This document shows, in pieces, positions 1-5,300 of a DNA stretch of 5,740 bases. The stretch comes from Conexibacter sp. (GTDB lineage: Bacteria; Actinomycetota; Thermoleophilia; Solirubrobacterales; Solirubrobacteraceae): NCBI GenBank assembly GCA_025964215.1, contig JAOPZG010000549.1, positions 1 to 5,740 on the forward strand, read 5' to 3'. Under the pieces are notes generated by a model. That model had not been told where the DNA came from. It saw only the letters and a list, made by a program, of their open reading frames with translations, and did no database searches. Within the stretch, counting starts at the first letter, position 1; every line of letters begins with the position of its first letter. A program made the translations under genes and the position numbers.

Positions 1-919
1 GGTCGGCTGCTTCCTCGCGGTCTCGATCGCCTCGCAGGTCGGCGACTTCCAGCACGTCGACTGGCAGTTCCGGCCCGCGTGGCTGGCGGTGAGCGTCGCG
101 TTGCTGATCGCCTTCCAGGCGATGCACGCGCTGCTCTGGACCGCGCTCGTGCGCGCGACCGGCGGGACGCTCCCGCTCGGCGCCGGGACCCGGATCTTCA
201 GCATCGCGCTGCTGACGCGCTACGTGCCGACGCAGATCCTGATGGCCTTGACGCGGATCTCGATGCTGGGGGCGCGCGGCGTCCCACGAGCGGTGGCCGT
301 GGCCTCGCTCGTCTACGAGTTCCCGCTGGCGGTCGGCAGCGCCTTCGCGTTGTCGATGGCCTTCCTCATCGACCTGCCCGAGCTCCGCCACCACGACTGG
401 CGCTGGATCGCGCTCGCCGCGCCGGTCGTCCTGCTCGGCACGCTGCACCCGCGCGTCATCGGCGCACTCGAGACACGGCTCTCGGCGCGGCTCAACAGCC
501 CCTCGGGCCACCTCACGCTGCGGCTGCGCACGCTCGTCCCGTTCGTGCTCGCGTACCTCGCGTCGTTCGCCGTCGCCGGCCTCGGCGTCTACGCGTTCGC
601 CCGCTCGATCGACCCCGCGACGCACCTCGACCTGCGCATCGTCACCTCGTACGCGATCGGCTACTCCGCCTCCGTCCTCGCGTTCTTCATCCCCGGCGGC
701 CTCGGCGCCCGCGACGGCGCGACCGCCACCGCGCTCTCGGCCGTGATGCCGGCGAGCGTGGCCGTGGGCGTCGCGATCGGCGTCCGGCTGATCCAGACGG
801 TCATCGAGCTCGGCTACGCCGGCGTCTGCGAGCTGCTGCACCGGCGGCGGCTGGCTCGGGCGCGGGCGCACGCGGCGGTCAGCGCGTCGCCGGCACGCGG
901 CACGCCGCGAACGTATTGA
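1..919 (+). CDS. LPG-synthase-TM / flippase-like multipass membrane protein (5' partial)
   Basis: The reading frame is open from the left edge (first whole codon at base 2) to TGA at 917-919. That gives 305 residues in the window, and the N-terminus lies outside it. At least six hydrophobic segments separated by short basic loops indicate an integral membrane protein. Two patches fit the lysylphosphatidylglycerol-synthase TM family (PF03706, also called AglD/UPF0104-like): RYVPTQI followed by an Arg and then a Glu in the next helix, and FFIPGGLGARDGA (bases about 683-721) near the C-terminus, the family's P-GGLG-R-(D/E)-G signature. No soluble aminoacyl-transferase domain follows; the protein ends in a short Arg/Ala-rich cytoplasmic-type tail. 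Stand-alone members often sit beside glycosyltransferases and are thought to act in lipid or lipid-linked sugar handling. The facing glycosyltransferase operon fits that role, but this is inference. Its last 41 bases overlap the 3' end of the convergent methyltransferase gene. An ATG or GTG inside the window (for example GTG at 89) would delete the first helices, so I treat the gene as running off the edge. Confidence 0.85.
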   Translation, partial: VGCFLAVSIASQVGDFQHVDWQFRPAWLAVSVALLIAFQAMHALLWTALVRATGGTLPLGAGTRIFSIALLTRYVPTQILMALTRISMLGARGVPRAVAVASLVYEFPLAVGSAFALSMAFLIDLPELRHHDWRWIALAAPVVLLGTLHPRVIGALETRLSARLNSPSGHLTLRLRTLVPFVLAYLASFAVAGLGVYAFARSIDPATHLDLRIVTSYAIGYSASVLAFFIPGGLGARDGATATALSAVMPASVAVGVAIGVRLIQTVIELGYAGVCELLHRRRLARARAHAAVSASPARGTPRTY

Positions 920-1505
920 GCCCGAGCTTGTGGCGGCGGCAGTGGATGGCGCTCGGGCGGAAGCCGGCGCGGACGAGGAGCGGCCAGAGGTCGCGGGGGT
1001 CGTAGTAGGACTTGTGGTCGTCCATCTCCTCGGCCGGGCTGACGCCGAGGCGGAAGGCCGCGAGCTCGAGGAAGCGCTTGCCGCGCCAGGAGGGGACGTT
1101 GAGCAGGGCGATGCCGCCGGGGGCGAGGATGCGGCGGATGTGGAGCAGCGCCTCTTGCGGCTCCCAGAGGTGCTCGAGCACCGACAGGCAGAGGACGGTG
1201 TCGAGCGAGCTGCTCCCGAGCTGCGGGAGGACGTCGGGCAGCGAGCCCTCGATCGCCTCCACGCGCGGGTGGCGCTTGAGGTCGTCGGCGAGCGCGAGGT
1301 CGACGAGCAGCGCGGACTCGGCCTGGGGCAGGACCGTGCGCGTGAAGGACGCGTTGAAGCCGCAGCCGAGGTCGGCGATCCGGCGGCCGGCGAAGGCGCC
1401 GTGGCGGCGCACCGCGACGCCGCTCAGCCAGACCCCGAAGCGGTCGACCGGCGTGTTCGCGACATGCTGCCCGTAGGCGCCCTTGCGGGTGGTCTCAGCG
1501 GTCAA
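879..1505 (-). CDS. Class I SAM-dependent methyltransferase
   Basis: This 208-residue protein has a Methyltransf_11-type Rossmann fold. Motif I is IADLGCGFN (residues 43-51), which binds SAM. The acidic end of strand 2 is VDL (D69). The post-motif patch LSVLEHL lies at 107-113, and ILAPGGIALLNVPSW (126-140) is the usual strand 5 region. The C-terminal part, DHKSYYDPRDLWPLLVRAGF (163-182), is common in methyltransferases found in polysaccharide and glycan clusters. The acceptor cannot be deduced. The start is TTG at 1505-1503, chosen because a GAGG Shine-Dalgarno lies 5 bases upstream, no ATG occurs early in frame, and the N-terminus then precedes motif I by a normal distance. The start overlaps the end of the glycosyltransferase gene by 11 bases, so it is the third gene of the operon and probably translationally coupled. 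Its 3' end overlaps the convergent membrane-protein gene by 41 bases. The methyltransferase call is firm; a role in glycan or lipid modification is inferred from context. Confidence 0.9.
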   Translation of the reverse strand: MTAETTRKGAYGQHVANTPVDRFGVWLSGVAVRRHGAFAGRRIADLGCGFNASFTRTVLPQAESALLVDLALADDLKRHPRVEAIEGSLPDVLPQLGSSSLDTVLCLSVLEHLWEPQEALLHIRRILAPGGIALLNVPSWRGKRFLELAAFRLGVSPAEEMDDHKSYYDPRDLWPLLVRAGFRPSAIHCRRHKLGLNTFAACRVPATR

Positions 1506-2751
1506 GCGCGCCTCGCGCGGCCGGGCCCCGCGTCGCCGCCGTCGCCACCATCGCGCCGTGCAGCAGCAGCGTGAACGCGAACAGCAGGAAGCCGCTCAGG
1601 ATCGCCGTGAAGCCCGTGACCGCGAGGTGGTTCTGCACGTCGGTCGGCTGCCCGAGCCGGTAGTCGTGCGAGAGGTAGGACACCAGCAACGGCACGATCA
1701 GCGCGATGCCGGCCACGAACACGCCGCCCGCGAGGGCGACCGTGCGTGTGTAGGGCAGGATCCGGCTCCAGCGCGCCTTCGCCACGCCGGTGTAGTCGAA
1801 GAGCACCTGCGCGACCGCGCCCATCAGCACGCTCGTCAGGCCGATCAGCGTCAGCACCAGGCCGAGCATCTCCCAGTACAGGGAGAACGTCAGCGGTCCG
1901 AGGTCGATCGGCCCGCCGGCCAGCGGGACCGTGATCAGCAGCCCGAGCGCGAGCAGCAGCAGCCCCGGCTTGAACACGAAGAACTGCGAGCCGTAGATGA
2001 ACATCGCGCGCAGGTTGATCCACGCCGCCTGCCAGGGCGAGAACCAGCCCATGCGCTTGTGGTGGCTCACGCGCCCGTCGCGGTCCTTGAAGAAGCTGAC
2101 CGGGACCTCGGAGGTCCGCAGGTCCATGTGCACCGACTTGAGCACCATCTCGGAGGCGTACTCCCAGGACTGCGACTGGAGATCCATGCGAGTCAGCGCC
2201 TCCTTCGTGATCCCGCGCATCCCGCAGTGGATGTCCGAGAAGCGGCTGGAGTACAGCCGGTTGAGGATCCACGTGGTGAACGGCGTCCCGAAGTACTGGT
2301 GCAGGCGCGGCATCGCGCCGGGCTCGATCGAGCCCTTCCAGCGCGAGCCCATCGCGTACTCGTCGCCGGCCTGGAAGCGCTCGACGAACGGCGCGAGGCG
2401 GCGGAAGTCGTAGGTGCAGTCCGCGTCGCCCATGACGATCCAGTCGCCGCGGATGTAGGGGATCGCGTCCATGTACGCGCGCCCCAGACCGCGCTTGGGC
2501 GTGCGCAGGACGCGCGCGCCGGCGGCGACCGCGAGCTGCGGCGTCGCGTCGGTCGAGCTGTCGACGATCAGGATCTCGCCGGCGACGCCGGCCTCCTCGA
2601 GGCCCTGAGTGCACCACGCGATGAAGTCCTGGATCGTCAGCGCCTCGTTGAGCGCCGGGATGACGATCGAGAGGACCGGGTCGGCGACGTCGTCGGCGGG
2701 GACGAGCAGCTCGAGCTCCGGGTCGCTCGGGACGGCCGCCAGCGCGCTCAC
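1495..2751 (-). CDS. GT2 glycosyltransferase with C-terminal membrane domain
   Basis: The protein has 418 residues. The N-terminal GT-A domain (about residues 26-240) shows SIVIPALNE at 28-36, IVDSSTDAT at 62-70 (D64, nucleotide binding) and the metal-binding triplet DAD at 109-111 inside GDADCTYDF. This resembles the dolichyl/polyprenyl-phosphate sugar synthase (DPM1-like) branch of GT2. HCGMRGITKEAL (175-186) is the usual acceptor-side patch. About four hydrophobic segments follow (roughly 261-279, 292-317, 336-360, 378-404), so catalysis should occur on the cytoplasmic face of the membrane. The likely reaction is sugar transfer from an NDP-sugar to a polyprenyl phosphate or similar lipid; donor and acceptor are unknown. 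The start is GTG at 2751-2749, overlapping the epimerase stop in a 4-base GTGA junction typical of translational coupling. A weak GGGGG lies 10 bases upstream. The 3' end overlaps the methyltransferase start by 11 bases. The GT2 assignment is firm. Confidence 0.92.
   Translation of the reverse strand: MSALAAVPSDPELELLVPADDVADPVLSIVIPALNEALTIQDFIAWCTQGLEEAGVAGEILIVDSSTDATPQLAVAAGARVLRTPKRGLGRAYMDAIPYIRGDWIVMGDADCTYDFRRLAPFVERFQAGDEYAMGSRWKGSIEPGAMPRLHQYFGTPFTTWILNRLYSSRFSDIHCGMRGITKEALTRMDLQSQSWEYASEMVLKSVHMDLRTSEVPVSFFKDRDGRVSHHKRMGWFSPWQAAWINLRAMFIYGSQFFVFKPGLLLLALGLLITVPLAGGPIDLGPLTFSLYWEMLGLVLTLIGLTSVLMGAVAQVLFDYTGVAKARWSRILPYTRTVALAGGVFVAGIALIVPLLVSYLSHDYRLGQPTDVQNHLAVTGFTAILSGFLLFAFTLLLHGAMVATAATRGPAARGALDR
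1511..1514 (-). promoter_or_regulatory. Shine-Dalgarno for the methyltransferase TTG start
   Basis: GAGG on the minus strand, 5 bases before the TTG start at 1505. It lies inside the last codons of the glycosyltransferase gene. It is the main support for choosing this rare start codon and for re-initiation by ribosomes finishing the upstream gene. Confidence 0.5.
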
Positions 2752-3713
2752 GGCGCGAGGACCCCCGCGGCGGCCTCGGCGATGTTGTGGTCGATCGAGT
2801 CGATCAGCGCCTCGCGCGAGGTGTAGGCGTTGGTCCAGCCCAGCGCGCGCAGCTTCTCGGAGCTGAAGCGCACGACGGGGACGTCGCCCTTCCAGCCGCG
2901 CGTGCCGCCGGTGAAGCGGTACGCGACGTCGTGCAGGCCGAGGCGCTCGCAGCAGAGGTCGGCGATCTCCTGGACGGTGACGTAGTCGAGCGTCCCGGCG
3001 TTGAAGACGTCGAACGGGATCCGGTCAGTGCCGGCCAGAGTGAGCATCGCGTCGACCACGTCGGAGACGTGGATGTAGGACTTGCTCTGCTGGCCGTCGC
3101 CCAGGATCGTGAGCTGCGTGGGGTCCTCGAGCAGCCGCCGGACGAAGTCGTAGGTGACGCCGTGGGTCTGGCGCGGGCCGACGACGTTGGCGAAGCGGAA
3201 GACGACGACGTCGAGGCCGAACATGTGCGAGTAGGCCGACATCATCGCCTCGCAGGCGAGCTTGCTCGCGCCGTAGGTCGAGACGGGGTGCATCCCGCCG
3301 GCGTCCTCGCGGACCGGCTCCTCGCCGCGGTCGCCGTAGACGCCCGAGCCCGAGGAGTAGACGATCCTCTTGACGCCGGCCATGCGGGCGGCCTCGATCG
3401 CGTTGTTGGTCAGGTAGGTCCCCTGCCAGAAGTCGATCGCCGGCTCGGTCACCGCCTTGGCGATGTCCGGGTTGGCCGCGAAGAGGAACATCCGCTCGCA
3501 GCCGGTGAACGCCGCGATCGTCGCGTCGAGGTCCTGGAGGTCGCCGACGACGAAGGTCAGGCGCTCGTGGTCGAGGACGTCGTCGAGGTACTGCCGAGTC
3601 CCCGAGGAAAGGTTGTCGAAGACGACCACTTCCTCGTTCGGATCGTTGAGGAGCCGGCGCGTGACGTGGCTCCCGATGAAGCCCGCGCCGCCCGCGATGA
3701 AGGTCCTCGCCAT
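2748..3713 (-). CDS. NAD-dependent epimerase/dehydratase (extended SDR, GalE-like)
   Basis: The protein has 321 residues, the normal length for extended short-chain dehydrogenases acting on NDP-sugars. The NAD-binding glycine motif GGAGFIG is at 8-14, the acidic ribose-binding residue is in VFDNLSSG (D33), and GDL is at 57-59. FLFAANPDI (76-84) is the usual strand 4 region, and the catalytic pair is Y147-x3-K151 in STYGASK. RFANVVGPRQ (173-182) and SYIHVSDVVDA (212-222) are typical of sugar-nucleotide epimerases and decarboxylases. The expected role is epimerisation or dehydration of an NDP-sugar in the cytoplasm that feeds the downstream glycosyltransferase. The exact sugar and reaction are not determinable. 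The catalytic Ser/Thr position is unusual: the motif is SSGSGVYG (120-127), with Gly where GalE has Ser. ATG at 3713 starts just before the Rossmann fold and has no clear Shine-Dalgarno. It is the first gene of the three-gene operon and ends in a 4-base overlap with the glycosyltransferase. Confidence 0.92.
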   Translation of the reverse strand: MARTFIAGGAGFIGSHVTRRLLNDPNEEVVVFDNLSSGTRQYLDDVLDHERLTFVVGDLQDLDATIAAFTGCERMFLFAANPDIAKAVTEPAIDFWQGTYLTNNAIEAARMAGVKRIVYSSGSGVYGDRGEEPVREDAGGMHPVSTYGASKLACEAMMSAYSHMFGLDVVVFRFANVVGPRQTHGVTYDFVRRLLEDPTQLTILGDGQQSKSYIHVSDVVDAMLTLAGTDRIPFDVFNAGTLDYVTVQEIADLCCERLGLHDVAYRFTGGTRGWKGDVPVVRFSSEKLRALGWTNAYTSREALIDSIDHNIAEAAAGVLAP

Positions 3714-3721
3714 GAGACGGC

Positions 3722-3727
3722 AGGCTA
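3722..3727 (-). promoter_or_regulatory. Candidate -10 element for a leaderless epimerase operon transcript
   Basis: TAGCCT on the minus strand fits the actinobacterial TAnnnT -10 pattern and lies 8 bases before the epimerase ATG. With normal spacing, transcription would begin at or next to the A of the start codon, which agrees with the missing Shine-Dalgarno. No convincing -35 hexamer is seen 16-18 bases further up. A six-base match in a short spacer is weak evidence alone. The similar placement at the two other unlinked starts in this window strengthens it. Confidence 0.4.
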
Positions 3728-3793
3728 CGCGCGGGGCGTGGCGCGCGCACGGATTCCTGCCGTGTTGTCAGCGGTTGGCGGCCCGCGGCGCCG

Positions 3794-4903
3794 CTAGGCC
3801 GTGGAGCCCAGCGAGGACCAGACGTCCATCTTCGTGCGCACGCGCCCGATGACGTCGTCGGTGAACTCGGTGGTGCCGGCGGAGCCGCCGAGGTCGTGCG
3901 TGCGCACGCCGCGGGCCGTCGACTCCAGCACGGCCTCGTAGATCGCGCGCGAGGCGCGCTCGGCGCCCGCGTAGCCCTTCTCGGCCGCGTAGTTGAGGAC
4001 CGCGCCGCACGCGAGGATCATCGCCATGGGGTTGGCGATGTCCTTGCCCTGGAGCGCGGGCGCGGTGCCGTGCGGCGCCTCGGCCATCGCGACCGTGGTC
4101 TTGAAGTCCGCGTCGAAGGCGAGCAGGACCGACTCGGCGCCGGCGATCGAGCCGAACATCGGCATCACGAGGTCGCTCAGGCAGTCGCCGTCGCGGTTCA
4201 AGGCCGGGATGACGAGCGGGGAGTCCGCGGCGCCGGAGACCAGCCCCGCGTAGGTCGCGTCGATGAGGACCGGCTGGTACCAGACGTCGGGGTGGCGCTC
4301 GGCGGCGAAGTCCATCTCCTCCTTGAGCATCCCCTCGTAGACGGGGGAGACCGTCCACTTCGGCCCGCCGTAGACCTTGCCGCCGAGGCGCTTGGCCGTC
4401 CGGAAGGCGTACTCGGCGACCGCGGTGCAGGTCGAGCGCGAGATCTTCTCGGTCCGGTAGGCGATCTCGTCGGTGCCGCCCTCGGTCCCCTCGCGCCACT
4501 GCTCGGCGCCGTAGGCGTCGTCGACGGCCATGCGGACGACCGAGATCGGGAGGTAGACGCCGGCGACGGGCGTGATGCCCGGGATCCGCCGGCCGGTGCG
4601 GATGATGACCTTGCCGTCGACGCCCTCGCGGACGATCCGGTTCGGCGAGCCGACGTCGTCCTTGCCCTCGGGCGTGATCGTCGCGGCCTTGATGCCGAGG
4701 CCCGACGCGCGCATCGCGGCGGCGGCGTCCTCCACGATCTGGTTGCCGGTCTCCCGGCGCTTCTCGAGCGACAGGTCGTAGCGCTCGAGGGTGATGGGGA
4801 GCTCCACGACCTCGGGGTCCAGGACCCGGAGCGCCTGGTCCAGGAGCTCCTGTCCGGTCTCGTCGCCCTCGAGGATGGTGATCGTCAGCGGTTCGGTGGC
4901 CAC
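3794..4903 (-). CDS. Isocitrate/isopropylmalate-family dehydrogenase, probably isocitrate dehydrogenase (icd-like)
   Basis: The protein has 369 residues. It should oxidatively decarboxylate a 2-hydroxy acid, most likely isocitrate to 2-oxoglutarate in the TCA cycle, in the cytoplasm. An N-terminal strand ILEGDETG (10-17) is followed by GSPNRIVRE (85-93), matching the SPN-x4-R substrate patch of eukaryotic-type NADP isocitrate dehydrogenases. R102 and R124 are candidate isocitrate-binding arginines. K182 (GGPKWT) is the likely catalytic Lys, and D215 in LIDATYAG plus D240 and D244 in NRDGDCLSD are the metal-binding acids. HGTAPALQGKDIANP (278-292) is the cofactor loop. Isopropylmalate dehydrogenase is less likely because of the SPN and DGDxxSD patches. 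The protein is shorter than the roughly 400-residue isocitrate enzymes. I chose GTG at 4903 because the conserved fold starts right after it; further upstream the frame runs through the promoter region and antisense to the next gene. A candidate leaderless -10 sits 7 bases before it. Confidence 0.85.
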   Translation of the reverse strand: MATEPLTITILEGDETGQELLDQALRVLDPEVVELPITLERYDLSLEKRRETGNQIVEDAAAAMRASGLGIKAATITPEGKDDVGSPNRIVREGVDGKVIIRTGRRIPGITPVAGVYLPISVVRMAVDDAYGAEQWREGTEGGTDEIAYRTEKISRSTCTAVAEYAFRTAKRLGGKVYGGPKWTVSPVYEGMLKEEMDFAAERHPDVWYQPVLIDATYAGLVSGAADSPLVIPALNRDGDCLSDLVMPMFGSIAGAESVLLAFDADFKTTVAMAEAPHGTAPALQGKDIANPMAMILACGAVLNYAAEKGYAGAERASRAIYEAVLESTARGVRTHDLGGSAGTTEFTDDVIGRVRTKMDVWSSLGSTA

Positions 4904-4910
4904 GCCCTGG

Positions 4911-4916
4911 AAGGTA
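4911..4916 (-). promoter_or_regulatory. Candidate -10 element for the dehydrogenase (leaderless)
   Basis: TACCTT on the minus strand, preceded by GGC, lies exactly 7 bases before the GTG start at 4903. This is the spacing expected if transcription starts on the first base of the start codon. The only Shine-Dalgarno-like bases (AGGG) are too close to the GTG to work normally. The expected -35 region is pure G/C alternation with no consensus. Confidence 0.4.
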
Positions 4917-4945
4917 GCCAGTCGCGCGGACCGCGCGCGTGCGGC

Positions 4946-4951
4946 TACGCT
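4946..4951 (+). promoter_or_regulatory. Candidate -10 element for the small zinc-finger gene (leaderless or near-leaderless)
   Basis: TACGCT on the plus strand, preceded by CGGC, lies 10 bases before the ATG at 4962. Transcription would start within a few bases of the ATG. No purine-rich Shine-Dalgarno lies in the ten bases between (only pyrimidine-rich sequence). It faces away from the dehydrogenase -10, with 29 bases between the two elements. Confidence 0.4.
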
Positions 4952-4961
4952 CATCCTCGCG

Positions 4962-5300
4962 ATGCCCGAGCACTGCACCTGGTGTGGAACGGCGGTCCCC
5001 GACGACGACGGCTTCCGCGTGGCCGAGCCCGAGGAGGGGCACAAGGCGGTCTTCTGCCGCCTCGAGCACATCGTCCCGTGGATCATCCAGGGGACTGCCT
5101 GGGCGCCGGGCCGGATCGTCCCCAGCGGCGAGCCTGACGACGCGCTCGGCCGCTGCGCGCTGTGCGGCGACCCGCTGGGCATCGAGCGCGTGCTCGTCGT
5201 CCGCCACCGCGGGCAGCACCGGATCGGCGACGCGTTCTGCCGCGTCGAGCACCTGCACGAGTGGGCCAGGGGCGGCGGGCGCTACAAGGCCGCGTCGTAG
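4962..5300 (+). CDS. Small protein with two tandem CxxC...FCRxEH zinc-finger-like (TRASH/treble-clef-type) units
   Basis: I do not recognise a named family for this 112-residue protein. It is built from two similar halves about 60 residues apart. Unit 1 has C5-x2-C8G, then 23 residues, then F31-C32-R-x-E35-H36 with W40. Unit 2 has C65-x2-C68G, then 24 residues, then F92-C93-R-x-E96-H97 with W101. Each half offers a Cys3His set suited to one Zn2+ and resembles TRASH/MYM/FCS fingers (CxxC, about 20-25 residues, FCxxxH/C). It should be cytoplasmic, since there is no signal peptide or membrane segment. Binding to nucleic acid, metal or a partner protein is possible, but none is shown. ATG at 4962 is preferred over in-frame extensions back to 4791, because those run antisense through the dehydrogenase and its promoter. 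Coding is supported by the repeated motif. Its 3' end overlaps the convergent transporter gene by 19 bases. Confidence 0.8.
   Translation: MPEHCTWCGTAVPDDDGFRVAEPEEGHKAVFCRLEHIVPWIIQGTAWAPGRIVPSGEPDDALGRCALCGDPLGIERVLVVRHRGQHRIGDAFCRVEHLHEWARGGGRYKAAS

Larger units (their letters stand above)
879..3713 (-). other. Three-gene glycan/lipid modification operon
   Basis: Epimerase, GT2 glycosyltransferase and methyltransferase genes follow each other on the minus strand with overlaps of 4 and 11 bases and no internal promoter space. They should be one transcript from the region just above 3713. The facing flippase-like membrane gene probably belongs to the same pathway. The joint role in making or decorating a surface polysaccharide, glycolipid or lipid-linked sugar is inferred from the families, not shown by any pathway-specific gene. 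Confidence 0.7.

Noticed and set aside
1483..2826. Long plus-strand open frame opposite the glycosyltransferase gene
   Set aside because: Its translation is an Arg/Asp/Glu/Val-rich low-complexity string with no fold, as expected antisense to a high-GC gene. The minus-strand product has clear GT2 motifs.
3728..3750. Alternating G/C tract (and a similar one at about 4923-4942) as a special structural or regulatory element
   Set aside because: Alternating CG runs are abundant throughout this window, and nothing beyond composition marks these two.
3778..3794. GC-rich hairpin just after the dehydrogenase stop (5-base-pair GCGGC/GCCGC stem, 7-base loop) as a terminator
   Set aside because: The stem is short and no T-run follows on the minus strand. 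Such stems are common by chance at this GC content.
2787..3797. Long plus-strand open frame opposite the epimerase gene
   Set aside because: Composition is that of a GC shadow (Arg/Asp/Val/Glu-rich), with no motif. The opposite strand carries the full SDR signature.
4904..5182. N-terminal extension of the dehydrogenase to an upstream start at 5182
   Set aside because: The extra 93 codons run antisense to the zinc-finger gene and through the divergent promoter region. They look nothing like the family, whose fold begins right after GTG 4903.
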